DNA of 64,000 nucleotides, taken from assembly GCA_002077065.1 (NCBI GenBank), contig NAJO01000003.1:124001-188000 (forward strand), in the 5' to 3' direction. The notes beneath the pieces are model-generated. The model saw nothing but the letters and a program-made list of their open reading frames with translations. It had not been told where the DNA came from and ran no database searches. Below, in pieces: positions 43,801 to 55,338 of the stretch. The stretch comes from Cryoendolithus antarcticus. Its lineage: Eukaryota; Ascomycota; Dothideomycetes; Cladosporiales; Cladosporiaceae. How positions within the stretch are numbered: the first letter of the stretch is position 1; each line of letters opens with the position of its first letter. A program made the translations under genes and the position numbers.

Positions 43801-45562
43801 GTGAAACAGCATTCCGGATCTTAGCTGGATTCGTCGTCGACGCAGCCGCGCTCTCGGTGCGCTGAATGACAGACATCGTGAAGATCTCGCCACGACTGGA
43901 CAGCGCACATATTGTGTCACCTCCAGACGCGACCTTGACTATGCGATTTGGCGCGTTGTCGTAGCTTGTGACCAGGAAGCTCTGCTTCAAAAAGTAGTTG
44001 GAGAAGCCCTCCAGAGGAAAGGAAACCTTTACATAGCCATAGCTTGCGAACACCCAGACATCTCTGTTTGCTAGTAGGCAGACTGTTGCGCGATCGATAG
44101 CTGTCACACTGGCGATAGATGATGTGAATAATGATGCAGCAACTCTTCGAGGCGTGACCTGCACTTCCAAAGACCGTGCGTCCGAGTCAACGATGCCGAG
44201 CTGACCTTCATTCTTGCCAAAGGTGAACAGGGAAGAACCCGTGAATGCGACCGAATGCACCCTAGACGCCGCAATGCCAGTGATTGCCTCGCGCTTGAGT
44301 GGACCGAAGATCTGCCTTGGGAAAACACTGATCGGATCTTCGTCGCTCGAAGTCGTCCGAGGGAGGCTGTAGCCGAGCTGTCCGAAGCCATTGTTGCCCC
44401 AGCTGAAGATCTCACCTTCATCGGTGACGGCCAGTGTATGATTTTGCCCGAGTGCAACACTTGCGATTCTCTTGCCTGCGAGAGCACCACCGTCAACGCA
44501 TGCGAAGTGATATCGAGTTCGTTCATCTCCTACACCAAGCCGACCTCCTTGGCCGTGACCGCACACGAACAAATTTGACTCCGGATCGCCAGTCAAAACA
44601 GCGGAATGCAGTTTGGACATGAAGACATCTTGTATAATGAGAGGTCTAGTCCTCATGACCCAAGGTATCTCAGCGATAGGTGCGTTCGCAGCGATCGTCA
44701 TGTCGGGCTCATGTGACGCGTCGTGGCTGGCGAGCTTGCTCCCGGATTCGACGAGATGCTCTCGATAGAAGCGGCGAAGAAGCTGCTCTGGTCGACGTAG
44801 GTTGATCCGCTCCGGAAAGTGGCGATTGTCTTCGTCGCCAAATCCCAATGTAACATTTCGGTTGCTACCAAATGTAAATACTTCGTCGCCTTTGACGCTC
44901 GCGTACTCGATCTTTGACCTCAAGGCAGTATTCTCCCGGTCATGGTCAGGAGCTGCAACTTCACTTTCGTCTGAATCAGCGCGCATGCGGCCAAGATCCG
45001 GACGCAGTGTACGATCCTTGATCGTAGCAGCGTACAGATCCAGAGGACCTAGACCTTCCCGATCTTTGGTCTTGATCAGACCGATAGTCTGATGTGCAAT
45101 GCCAGTGGTTCTCCCCAGCATATCATCGGCTTCACGCTCCAGTATGAGCCTGGCAATGGCCACGTTACCGAAGTAGAAAGCTCGATGCAGAGCTGTCCAG
45201 CCGCTTTCGACATCTTGCAGGTACAGGTCGATCTGTGGATGCTCCACAAGTGCGGTGGCGAAGTCCAGAGCACTCTCAAGGACTGACGAAGCGGCATGAT
45301 GTAGCAGTGTCAACCCATTGGCATCCTTCCAGTTGACCTCTGCTCTCGTCAAGCCTCCAGCGTTCGCCACAACTTGTCCAGACACCTTCCTCGCTTTCGA
45401 GAGCAAGGTCGGACTTGTTCCTAATCCTCCAGGGCTGCCCACAGCGAACCCCGATCCTCCTTTTAGCCCGGTTGACCTGTTTGCTGGGGCCGTGGCCTCC
45501 AACAGGCGCCGAAATTCATCGACATCGTCTTCATAGTATGCCTTCCACAGATAGCTGCTCAT
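40835..45562 (-). CDS. Large ankyrin-RCC1-BTB protein (IBtk-like)
   Basis: A 1575-residue intronless frame. Ankyrin repeats occupy about residues 75-150 (DANGLTLLHHAASS, SGWTALHRAFYFGNVAIARL). RCC1-type propeller repeats cover about 220-560 (GDEVFTFGSNRNVTLGFGD, GEIFSWGNNGFGQLGY, SSLFTFGKNEGQLGI). Two BTB/POZ domains follow, near 785 (PVHRFLLTGRSRILRRG) and 935 (HSVMLSARCPFFEGLFQG). The last 350 residues are disordered, ending in a coiled, Glu/Lys-rich helix and an RG-rich tail (GKGGRGRGGAAMGARG). This domain order matches animal IBtk, a CUL3 adaptor, and fungal BTB proteins of the same build. I infer a substrate-receptor role in a CUL3 ubiquitin ligase; targets are unknown. Confidence 0.88.
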   Translation of the reverse strand: MSSYLWKAYYEDDVDEFRRLLEATAPANRSTGLKGGSGFAVGSPGGLGTSPTLLSKARKVSGQVVANAGGLTRAEVNWKDANGLTLLHHAASSVLESALDFATALVEHPQIDLYLQDVESGWTALHRAFYFGNVAIARLILEREADDMLGRTTGIAHQTIGLIKTKDREGLGPLDLYAATIKDRTLRPDLGRMRADSDESEVAAPDHDRENTALRSKIEYASVKGDEVFTFGSNRNVTLGFGDEDNRHFPERINLRRPEQLLRRFYREHLVESGSKLASHDASHEPDMTIAANAPIAEIPWVMRTRPLIIQDVFMSKLHSAVLTGDPESNLFVCGHGQGGRLGVGDERTRYHFACVDGGALAGKRIASVALGQNHTLAVTDEGEIFSWGNNGFGQLGYSLPRTTSSDEDPISVFPRQIFGPLKREAITGIAASRVHSVAFTGSSLFTFGKNEGQLGIVDSDARSLEVQVTPRRVAASLFTSSIASVTAIDRATVCLLANRDVWVFASYGYVKVSFPLEGFSNYFLKQSFLVTSYDNAPNRIVKVASGGDTICALSSRGEIFTMSVIQRTESAAASTTNPAKIRNAVSPPQCIWSLKKDSMAARDVSVDADGSVILTTEEGSVWQRTKRAKIKDATAAARSDYKPKDYKFSRVPGLTRVLAVRSSAYGAYAAVRRDCDVTKTQVAVEQSSLLEDVAALCAMYELVTPAADCEEDTDKPRFWQPAMKDKAVQALARAIAGSKDAEADLSIICERALENESAKYDAMLTTTTSELKIPVHRFLLTGRSRILRRGIRDLCPTSTFTIPDLTVAELDEDGRVVLQFQGVDILTIIDFAMYLYTDALVDFWHIRNAKHLAFRYRQVRTELMKLASKLDLVKLEPAVRQMVEVQPCLSLDLEMAYKDPVFYFDGDMIIQLEDDERRAHSVMLSARCPFFEGLFQGRAGGKWLEGRDEEEETHVDLSHIASRTFDMVLRHIYADTGAEIFDDIMATSLDEYLDVVLDVLSAANELMLDRLSQICQAEIGRYANARNICWLLNAISPSSVHEFKHAGLEYLCLNLEAMLQGHHLNELDEDLLQELDEVVRQNQLACMPFAKSGRAERDLRERHPELAATVQRNKQTRVDAIRLRTKHHDMETVHAGSYDDHSSPLQLKTRRRPSGISKATSEAPVLKAKASSKDMMFSMDELAEQAAVSPSPSPAIRPIASPRLSAIGSSPTPDEQWFDSRGKALTSPVLRPQQGTTPDSATPRTPKSPTLRGKQPQSSGQPWSATPLAGSRHTDLRDIMAQASSTRTSSLSQGLADAKHQDAHFSPFALPPARMSQKDRKKIQQQQNIAPPPLVVAPEPDPASSAASKSSPWHVVSGQRVPSLREMLDSPKATAPAAKTPPTTRASSTPQLTMRQTVANPKPLTPTQKPIIGPAGTHPSRSISGTPSKPVNSPPQPGLSSSAFPTLQNSKPIPHSVRHGQMSAEASLLFSMQDILDQQQLEKDAIKEAAAKRDLQEIQAEQEFQEWWDKESRRIQEAEAGPSAPAKNARGKGGRGRGGAAMGARGSSRGERDRGAGRGSLRGRPEGKTGPSYL

Positions 45563-46292
45563 AGATTGGCGAGGTAGAGCTGGGGGAGGAGTCCTCCCGG
45601 GCTTCGACTATGCGCCTCGCTGTGATCTCTGGGATCACGGCGTGTTTAAAGGCGCTGGTGGCGAAGCCGGAGGAGCTGAGCGCGGGACGCGGACACTGAA
45701 TGTATTGTGGTCGTCACTATGATCCCAGAAATGCTGTTCGCGACTGAGTATGGGTAGTGCGATTTTGGAGCTCTGTGGGGTGGCGAGTGGCTGCTATCCT
45801 TGGACTGGCTTCAGTACGGAAGTATGTGGGCTGTGGTACGCGGCGGAGAGACTGGCGAATAGCTACTGAAGTGATGAAGAATCGAGAAATGCCTATCGTG
45901 TGAAGTAGACGCGTGTTGTTCTTGCCCCTCTGGTTCACTATCACGCTGAATGGGGTGGGATGATGGACGTCACGTCCGAGGCCAAATTCGCGCTCCAATC
46001 ACAGTCTACTGCAGGAACACGACGACAGTGACTTGCAGTAGCATCAATCCGGGGCAGCCGGTCGCATGAGACTGGAGCTAGCATGACCGCAGGGTGCTCT
46101 GAGTGACGACGTGCTGTCACAAGATGTACCGCACCGAACAGACAGGGCGCATGTTGTTCGCAGTGACACGAAGCGTGTCACGGCATAAGTGTACCCTTAC
46201 AAGTGCTAATCAGATTGACGAGGACTGCAGCACGAGCATAGTAGTAGTACTGCACGGAACGCTCATGCATTTTACAGTGATTCACGCCACTC
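45563..46292. other. Intergenic: promoter of the ankyrin-RCC1-BTB gene
   Basis: About 730 bp between the start of one minus gene and the stop of the next. No supported frame, repeat or RNA gene. Confidence 0.4.
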
Positions 46293-48792
46293 TCAATCCT
46301 CCAAATTGTCCTGCTGAAAGATAAACGGCTCGTCCTCATCGCTCTCCTCCTGCGCCCTTTCCAACTCCCTCCTCTCCTCCCTCTCCTCAGCGATACTCTG
46401 CGTGCTCAGCCGACTCCTCACATGCGGCGCATGAGCCATAGCCCTGCTCGGCGAGCTGCTCACAGAAAGCCCCGGCACGTTGCTCAAGCGACGTGAGGGC
46501 GGCGTGAGCGAGGTCTGTATGAGGCTCGAGGAGCTCATCTCCTCTGCCAGCTCCGAGGACGCCGTAGTCATGCCCTTGAATTTGCTGAGGTTGATGGTGC
46601 TGGGCGTGTTGTTCCGTACAGGTGAGGAGAAGGCGTCTTTGCTACGTTCGACGGTGGAGATGAAGGCTGCTATGTCGTCTTCGTCTGTGCGTACGCTACC
46701 TGAGCTGCCGGGAGTGCCTTCGATGTTGCCGGACTTCTCTTTGCTAGAAGAGCTGCCGCGACCTGAACTCGTGGTCGACTCGCCGGGACGGATGTACTTC
46801 TTCCGATTGGCGAAAGAGCTGCTGTAGCGTTGTACAGGCGCGGGTTTGGGCGATGAGGAGCCCGGTGAAGGAGCTTCGCTCATACTGGGATTGCGAAGCG
46901 CTTGTTGGGGGAGCGTGTTCAGGGAGAGGCGTTTCGATTGGAAGGAGCTGCTTGGTAGTGCTGTGGGTCGGGGTGCTGAGGTCGATGGTGAAGGCGCATT
47001 GCGAGGCGATGTGGCGACTGAGCCAGCTTTGAAGGGTGGGTTCTTGAGGAAATCGCGTTTGCCGGAATTGGGTATAGATTGTGGTGTGCCACCGCGATCG
47101 GATGGCTTGTCATCCATACTGCTCGAATCACTGCCGGTTACTCGGTGTTGTAGTGCAGACACAGGCGATTGCCGCTGTGTCGCGGTGTGGTAGGTGCCTA
47201 AGCTAGCCAAAGCGCCTCCTGCAAGGCCTGCCTCACGTGCTCCTCGACTACTGCTCCCAACAGGGGGAGAACGTAGAGGAACACTGCGACCAGTGCCCAG
47301 CAGATCGCGCTGCCGAGAAGTTGGATCACCAAGAAGGCGACGAGCCCTTGCGGTGGTAATCTCGCCTCGGGGTGGAGTAAGACCCAGATCACGCAGATGA
47401 CGACCAGCGCGACCGCTAGATTCTTCAGAATAGCTAGCGAACGCATCTAGTCCAGCAAAGCGGGAGCTAAGAAGTGCTTCTGCGTCTGCAATATGGAAGT
47501 CACAGTTTGTGCGGTAATCGACAGAGATCGATAGTGGAGCAGCAGCACAAAGCAGTGGCGGAAACGCGTGGTGCTCAGTGATGTTCGTGTCACTGTCGTG
47601 AAGATGTGTAGGGTAGAGTGGTGTTTGTAGCGGATCCTGATCCAAACTCGCCAAGCTTCCACTTCTCCTCTGCCGTATACGAAACCGCAACTTTAGTGGC
47701 TGCACACTGCTAGGCTGTCGACTCAGCCGTCGATGCAACTTCCACGCTGGCAACAAGCGTGAGAAAGTAAACAAAGAGCGAAAGAGTATAACACCCTTCT
47801 TGTAGACATTAGGCAACGCGTCGTTGAGCTGAGCAGCCTTGTACCGGCTTGCTTCACCCATCTCAATAATCCAACGCTCGATAACGATCTCGCGCTCTGG
47901 AGCACCATCTAGTCTTGGGCTGGAGTCTGCAGAAGTCCTCAACGAGTCCGCGACATCCCAGCGCTTACCTTGCTCGTCGATTATGGTAAGAGCTTGGGTT
48001 TGCGAGATCTGGGAAGCGTCCAGGTAGACTTCGATCTCCAAAGGAGGTGGCGGGTCGTCGTACAAGTCTGGTCTTCGCCAGTCTTGGAGGTCTTCTAACA
48101 AGGCCTCTGTCTCGTTCAAGACTACGTTGAACTGCGCGACTCGTCGTCAGCATGCGGCTAGAAGGCATTCGCCAGTCTCATTAGACAATGGCAAAGCTCT
48201 GTCTCCCAAAACTATACACATAGGACAGCATCTCTTTCCGGGCGACAAGCGGCTTCCTACAACAGGAGCTTACTATTCATGAGAGATTTCAACATCTTCT
48301 CCGTACTCTCCGCAACTGCAGCGCCACAGACTCCTATAACAGACGCTCTCCGGACAGGAGCTATGATATGAAATGCGAACGGAATGGAGTGCAACGTACC
48401 CACTTATTCTGCCGTGCCTCTCCATTCTTCCCGTAAGCCTGTGGAAGTGTGGCCCTGGACGAACATATCATCAGAGCAGCCTTTGTGTGGAAGTTCTGTA
48501 ATTGCTAAGCGTCAGCCGGATGCCAAATCATCCCTACCAGCCTGGCTCTCCTCACCTGTATGATCTGATTCAGCTTGCTCGTCTCCCTCTCCTTCTCTGC
48601 AGCTACAGCATCTCTCGAGGACTCCGCCGCTCCAGACGCCCTCTCCGTATACAATGCTAGGTCTACACTGGATCTTGTTCGCTGCGGAGGCGCCTCCCGG
48701 GTATCTCTTTGATTGTTTGTCCGCTCTGGGTTTGTGGCAGGGTTGTTGGCACTCGCCGCGCTGCGAGGCGCTGGGCGAGGATTCTGATGCAT
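46293..48792 (-). CDS. ATG13: Autophagy-related protein 13
   Basis: Atg13 is the TORC1-regulated subunit of the Atg1 kinase complex that starts autophagy. Exons 48556-48792, 48400-48495 and 46293-48131 give 723 residues. Exon 1 is disordered and ends KLNQIIQ, spliced to NFHTKAALMICSSRATLP and then to FNVVLNETEALLEDLQDW, the start of the HORMA domain. The domain continues through EIVIERWIIEMG and KKGVILFRSLFTFSRLLPAW. The remainder is Ser/Pro-rich (the region that binds Atg1 and Atg17 and is phosphorylated in other fungi), ending in an acidic tail EESDEDEPFIFQQDNLED. Intron 1 is 60 nt; intron 2 is 268 nt, long for this window, with a GTACGT donor and GCGCAG acceptor. Confidence 0.92.
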
Positions 48793-49904
48793 GGCTGTTC
48801 CTGTTGCTCAAGTCGAGCTGACGGACGGCTGAGCGAGCTCCAAGTTTTTGACAGGCTCGACAAGTTTCTTAACGATGGAACGAAAGACAGACTGTATATG
48901 GAGTCGAGTGTCTTTGCTATGTCGAGGTCACGCTATGAGTCCCGTGGCTTGCGTGCTCCATGTTCACAAACTCTCGCGCAGCGAAGAGTAAGAGGTGTAT
49001 GTGGTGACCGCGAGAGTCGAGGCACAGAACGAGATGCGTCAAGTGTCTTAGTCCATCAGGCACAAGTTGTGCAGCAGCAGTTGATGAGGCGGCAGGCAGT
49101 CGGGCTTCGGGTCCGGTGTATGCACTCAGGCACCAAGGTCGAGATGGAGCACTGATAAGCTGATCTGGCGTGTTGTGGAGAATTGCCAATGTTGCGAACT
49201 CGGCCAGATGATCAAGATGGCGAAGCTGCAGCTATGAGAAGTTGTTGCAAGACGGTCGCGACGTTGCAGCGGCTGGGCCAGGCGATGGGGCTGGTCTCGT
49301 GGACGGCGGTTGAGGCTGTCACGAGCTTCGAGACTTGACGTCGTCGGGTGTTCGTGGACCGACAAGGGTGTGGGCGGCTGCGGCGAATCGCAAACGTGAT
49401 ACAAAGAACGACAAATGGCCTAAGTCTTGCTTATTACACAACTCTAGAAGCGAAGATGGCCCGTCCAAGATGTCGGTGGAGAGGTAGTATGGTGACTTGG
49501 CCAGTGGTCAATGATGACTCTGTTGTATTGGTCGATGCGGCGGCCCAGACGGATGTCTCGAAACTCTGGGGACGGTCCGCGATTCGGCAGCAGTTGCTGT
49601 GTTGGTCACGGGCTGGTTGATCTTCCTGTTCTTCCATCAGATCGTCGACACTTGAACGCCTAGATGGAGGAGTGCCGAATTCCTATGCCTAAGACGATGT
49701 TGCGTGGTCATGGGAAAACGAAGACGCTTGCTCGAAGATGTCTACTCACGACGCGAACCCCGATCCTACGAAGGGAGCTCGGCTTCAACGCGTAGTGCCA
49801 TATCGCGTCTATACCGGGTGTCTAATTGAGCATACGGGAGTATCTTCCATTACGCTTCCCAGTACGTCAGAAGATCCCCCTCAGGTATCAGCGATGCACA
49901 GTAC
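48793..49904. other. Intergenic, ATG13 promoter side
   Basis: About 1.1 kb. Open stretches on both strands have no family motif. Nothing is called here. Confidence 0.4.
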
Positions 49905-51966
49905 CTAAATCGCAGTCTTCCCCGTCTTCACAGTCTTCAACACTCCCAGCTCCGCCAACCTCGCAATCATATTCAACAGCACAAATCACACCCCCTCTTC
50001 ACCACCAAATCAATAGTCACAGGCACCATCTCGGTGATGAAAGTAACGTTGGAGAAATATGGCACCTCTCCAATCGGCACCACATAGTCCGCACACCCGT
50101 ATATCGGGCAGATATTCGCCACGCTGATAGCCGCACCTTTCGGCGTCGTAGCAAGGAACGAGGTATTCGGGAAGCCGTTAAGGTTCAACTCCCGGTACGA
50201 CAGAAACCCACCGGTGCCGATGTCGAACAGCATCAAGCTCTCGGAGCAGGACTCGGGCGTGCTGTACTGCAGGTTCTCTTCATACCAGTCCACGGCGAGC
50301 TTCTTAGCTGCCTGCGCAGCAGTGTAAGCTGCTGGAGTATTCGCGGTCTCGTTGTAGCGACGCCAGCCTGGCCGCCGAGCGGAGTCGATGGGTGGAAAGG
50401 CGCCGTTGAAGAGTGATTTCCAGGCTGTGATGAGGGGTTTGCCGACGGCTTCCCATTGCGTGTACGCGTTTATCACAACTAAGGGACCGTTGGCAAGGTA
50501 GGTCAGGTTGTTTACGGCTGGGTCTGGAGCGGCCTGGATGGTGGCTGTGAAGTTGAATTCTTTGACTGTCATGCCGAACACGGTTGTAAGGTTTGCGATG
50601 AAGTTCTGCAGCATCAATCTTGGGCGGCAGAGTTGTTCAACGGTAGGTAGTCGGTTGGGTAGAGGATCGTCTTTGGGAAGCCTCGGTTGTCTGGCACCTC
50701 GAGAGCGGAGAGACCCGTGATGTTTGATGACTGGAACAGCGAGGGTGTGTACCACGCCTTCGAGAACCGAGACCACTTCACAGGATCGCGGCAGAAGATC
50801 CCAGCCGTATCAGTGGCGCCACCGAGAGGCATCACGCCCTCAAGAGACATCAGACCTTGACTCGGGCGTTGGCCGTAGGTGCCCGAGACTGCTGTTGGAC
50901 GTCTCAGGGACGAACCAGTGTCACTGCCGATAGCAAAGTCGAGCCAGTCGTACGCCGCAATAGAACAGCCGCCTCCCGATGACGACGCAGAGCAAGTCAG
51001 CCAGCCGTCACCCCGAGGGTTGAAGGGGTAGTGCTCATCTTGCCAGTAACATGGATTTGCACCGGAGGCAAATTGAGCCAGCTTGAACTTTCCAACGAGC
51101 ACGCCGCCTTGGTCCACGATTCTCTGAATTGAGGGAGCGTTCGCCGTGGCCGGTGAGACTATGTACTCCCATGCTCGAGAGCCACCGGTGGTCTTGAGAC
51201 CCTTGATATCGTAGAGATCCTTGATCGCTACACGATCGCCAGCCATTGCTCGAGTATCGGTCAAGCTGTAGAGTCGTGATGGGATAGGGATCGCAGGATA
51301 TCCGAAGCTTGGGTACGAGTAGTCCAAGTATGCGTGGGTGCCATTGCCATCATCGAGGTCATACGATCCATAGAGGAAGTCGCGGTAGGTGTCCTCGTAT
51401 AGTCGGTAGACGGTCGACAAGCTAACTGAGCCTCCGTATAACGAAGCGAGGTATGGACCTGGAGGCAGAGTCGTGCTGTCGCTGATATCAACGTACGCAG
51501 CAGAGGGTCCGCCATGACCGTCGACTTTACTGAATGCACTGCTGTAGATAATATGCTCGATACCTAAGCTCTGAATGTAACTAGTAGCAGAAGCGTCCAT
51601 GGAAGCTTTGCCAGCAGCTGTCGACGACAGCAGAAGCCCCGCGAGGAAGTCCTCGGAAAAGACATCATCGATCTCAAGGTAGCTTGCGATCGTGGACTTC
51701 AGTATGTCCTTGGTGACTACAGATGCATTCGTATATAGTACTGTCAGCGGCACCTCCGGCGCCTCAATTCGTGGACCATGTCCGCTGCTCAGAGTCGCTT
51801 TGGGGTACTTGGTATTCGCCAAGTAAGTGACATTTCCGAGCTGGAAGATGGCACTATCGGACTTTGTCTTCTGCAAGAGAGTAAAAGCACTGCGTTGGAC
51901 GGGCGCAGCGATGACTGAGTGGACTGACAGCGCGACAGCAATCGAAGTGAAGAGAGAGCTTGCCAT
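49905..51966 (-). pseudogene. Secreted amidase-signature hydrolase with two single-base frameshifts
   Basis: The frame opens at 51966 with a signal peptide ([21 protein letters not shown]). The amidase-signature core carries the catalytic Lys in [14 protein letters not shown], the cis-Ser region [14 protein letters not shown] and the nucleophile Ser in [13 protein letters not shown]. At about 50614-50621 (minus GATTGATG) the frame ends in TGA, and the protein resumes one base away as [15 protein letters not shown] second break at 49983-49985 (minus GATTTGTGC) ends the frame at 49973, while another frame carries the expected C-terminus [19 protein letters not shown] to a TAG at 49905-49907. 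Each break is mended by one extra T. All catalytic residues are present, so the gene is either freshly inactivated or carries assembly errors. The true substrate (amide or ester) is unknown. Confidence 0.8.
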
Positions 51967-52682
51967 TGTGATCTACCCTACTTCGCGAATCTTCGAGGAG
52001 GCTGCAGCTGGGACCTACCTGCCGAACCATTGATATACCTGTCCCCGCTCCATCCTTTACCAGATAGGCGGATGGTAGCTAGCACTTCAGCGAAGTCTCT
52101 CGTAAGCAGCTCTGATATCTATGCTCTGCAATCGACATGCCCGAAACAGCTTCAAAGGTGCAGGACAAAAGCTGACTTGGCGACTTGGCTGCATGCCGGC
52201 TGGTGGCCGAACTCCGAGTATGCGATGCCGCCATGTAGGTGAGTAGCTGATAGTAATGGACTCTCGGATGATGGTATGATCGACCTCGAGGAAATCGTAA
52301 GGTGAAAGGGGTCTCAGCGGCAGGATGGTTCGTAGCAAGTGGCGGACTTCCTGATTGGGCATGCCGACTGTCATGAACTCTCGAGCTTCCCTTGTTGCCT
52401 CACACCTTGTGTAAGTCAACCATCAGTCATCTTGATTTGGCAACGACCATCGCTTGCGAAGGGACTATACTTTTGATTCGCCGTCGCTCGAAAACGACAT
52501 GACTCTTCCCAGCCGTCACTGCCAGTACGCTGTCGACCTACCTGTCCCCATTTATGGAGCAATGGCCCAAAGTCTTTCACTTGCGGCACTCTCGCGCATC
52601 CGAGTATCAATTGACATTCGTGCCATTGTGAAGGACATAGATAGGCAAGTATAGCATAGATAGGCAAGTATAGTCAAGTACA
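51967..52682. other. Intergenic, no gene seen
   Basis: About 720 bp: the amidase promoter and the 3' flank of the monooxygenase. A 13-bp direct duplication (ATAGATAGGCAAG-type) is visible at about 52638-52671. Confidence 0.4.
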
Positions 52683-54494
52683 TTACAATTTCACCGCCCT
52701 AGCCGAGCTGTTCCCGTCCGCGAATGGCTTGAAGCCAGGATACCCATTCTTCTCGCACTCCTCCAACTGCTGACGATAGCCCTGCATCCCGCCGAAGAAG
52801 AAGCGGAGACATCTGCGCTTGCCTGCGATGTTGGCGCCGAAGATCCAATTGTCCTGGCAATGAAGTCAGTCAAGCAAGCCGGGGCGATCAGGGGTGAAGC
52901 AACTTGCCTCCGCTTTCCAGAACAACGAGTTTGCAGCAAGCTCTTCGCACAGCTTACTCCAATCCTTCTCAGCTTCTGGGGTAGCCTCGATGGCTTTTGG
53001 CTTGTCTTCGGAGGAGCTCTCGGCGGCGCCTATAAGGTTGTTGATGAAGCGGACTTGAGTCTCGACCGCTGGTGGGATGTTGGTGAAGGGACCTTTCGGG
53101 CCGGCTGCGTCGCATCAGTCAGCAGCAATAATGATGGCTCTTAGGATGGCGACTCACTGATAGCGAAGAAGTTCGGGAATCCAGGCATCGTGAAGCCTAA
53201 GTAGCTGGTCGGACCAGGCTCATCCCATGCTTCTGCGAGACTGACGCCATCCCTCCCATGAATGTTGATCCTCGTGTAGTTGCCCTCGACTGCATCGAAG
53301 CCAGTGGCGAAGACTAGCACATCAAGCTCGTGCAATTTGCCATCTGAAGTCCGAACACCCTTCGCCTCTACTCGCTCGATCGGCGTCTCCTTTAAGTCCA
53401 CAATGTCCACGTTTTCGCGATTGAATTGCTCGTAGTAAGCGCCACCCCTCGCCTGGCCATCACAGAGTGGCCGGCGAGCATACACATCCGTGGGCTTGAG
53501 CTTCTTCGCCTTCTCCGGATCCTTGACGATCTGGCCGATCTTCTTCCGAATGAAGTCGCACGCTGCTTCGTTTGCCTCGGGATTGAACGTTAAGTCGTTG
53601 AAAGTGCCGAACATGAACCTGAAGCCATTGCCCTTATCCCAGTTCTCCTGGAAGACTTTCTCGCGCTCCTCAGGCGAGGCGTCCGAGAACGCTCGCTCGC
53701 TCTCCTTGAAGCCGAACGCTGTGATGGAATTCCAAACACCGTCCCAGATCGTGTCGTAATTCTCATTCACCCATTTGCGATACTCGTCTGTGACGACTTT
53801 GTCGCCCGATGGTACGGAGTACTGTGGATGCCGTTGGAAGCAAGTCAGGTGGCTGACTTTGCCGGCTATGTCGGTGATGACTTGCACGCCCGTGGAGCCG
53901 CAGCCTACAACGCCCACGCGCAGAGCGGTCAAATCGAGGTCCTTGGGCCATTTTGCCGTGTGATGGAGTTGACCTTGGAAACTATCGAGGCCGTCGATCT
54001 CGGGGTAGTTCTGCTTGCTCAAGAGTCCAAGACCAGTGACCAGATAGCGACATTCGATCTTGCCTTTCCCCGAGGAGACGTCGAGCTTCCAGGTCTGCGA
54101 ATCGTCGTCCCAGTTTGCGCCGACGAGCTGCGTGTTGAACCGCATGTCCTTCCGCAGATCGTGTCGCTCAACGACGTGTTCCAGGTAGGCGAGGACCTGC
54201 GGTTGCTTGACATAGTGCTCCTTCCATTCGTAGGTCTTCAGCAGTTCCTTGTCCCATGAGTACCTATACACATACGACTCGGTATCGCTCATCGCCCCTG
54301 TGAATGCATGTCAGGTTGTGTATCGCTCACAGCCCGTTTGTAAACGAACCTGGGTAGAGATTCCAGTACCACGTGCCACCGACATCACCAGCTTGGTCAA
54401 TGACGAGACATTTCAGTCCTTGGGCGCGAAGGAGGTACAGCTGGTAGATGCCAGCGAAGCCCGCGCCTACAATAACAGCGTCGTAGTGCTCCAT
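52683..54494 (-). CDS. Baeyer-Villiger-type FAD monooxygenase
   Basis: A flavin- and NADPH-dependent enzyme that inserts oxygen next to a ketone (cyclohexanone monooxygenase group). Exons 54350-54494, 53158-54297, 52908-53104 and 52683-52853 give 550 residues, typical length. It has the N-terminal FAD motif AVIVGAGFAGIYQLYLLR, WYWNLYPGAMSDTESYVY, the family fingerprint FQGQLHHTAKWP, a second Rossmann motif VGVVGCGSTGVQVI, and VLVFATGFDAVEGNY. Introns 1 and 2 are GT-AG (52 and 53 nt). Intron 3 (52854-52907, 54 nt) starts GCAAGT and ends CCAG, a GC-AG intron; splicing it joins LFWKAEDNWIFGANI in frame. It is not in a visible metabolic cluster. Confidence 0.92.
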
Positions 54495-55338
54495 GATTCA
54501 ACAAACGAGACGGAGAGAGTGAGCCAATCAAATATACCGCTGCCAAATGAAACAGTCTCGTCCCTACCTGTAGCGGACAGGGCCATGATCGGACTGCATC
54601 TGCTCTACATATAGTGCCCTCGAATGCATGTAGGTACTCTAAGTAGAGCTTCAAGAGGGGTTCGCAACCTCCGCACGAAGGCCGGGAATGCACTGGGCTG
54701 CCGCAAATTGCCAGAAGCCTTGATCACGGTGATCTCCAGCTGTCGTTGGTGGACTGACAAAGTAGACTTCAGCTCCCACATCGTCGCCCGCCATGAGGTC
54801 TAGGAACGGGCGTGTGTAATGGTCGGATGTAGTGAGCGGCAAGCAGAGACGCGATGAGGGCAGGCGCGCTCGGACCAACGGGGTTTTTCGAAAGTACTCC
54901 ATGATAGCATTATTGGAAGCGAAGGGCTGAATATCTCGACCAGCGAGCAATGCGTGTGTCAGTTGTAGGGTCACGCGTAACTGCGAAGCCACTGCATGCT
55001 ATCTACTGTTACATATGTGTACAGACCAATATCCTATCTCCACATGGTCGAAGCATGCGTGTCAGTCTCTCCAATGGTCTCGACACTACTCCCAGGTCGA
55101 TGAGTTGCATCCAGTTGAGGATATGTGTACGATTTGCATCTTGGGAGTTCGAAAGGCGAACTCTTTGGAGAACCACTCTGCTACGCATACGCTTGGCGTG
55201 ACGGCCACGAAGTCGCCTCCACCGTCTTTCCTGTAATATTTGCACCGACTCAAGGTTGGGCAGGGTGTCTTACGAGATTATCGCCAGGTATAGACTGGCG
55301 AATGTCATACACGACTGCGGTTGTTGCATGCCCCTCCC
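54495..55338. other. Intergenic, monooxygenase promoter
   Basis: About 840 bp between minus-strand genes with no supported coding frame. Confidence 0.4.

Noticed and set aside
26197..48792. A biosynthetic gene cluster (MFS, dioxygenase and others)
   Set aside because: No backbone enzyme (PKS, NRPS, terpene synthase) and the oxidases are interleaved with housekeeping genes.
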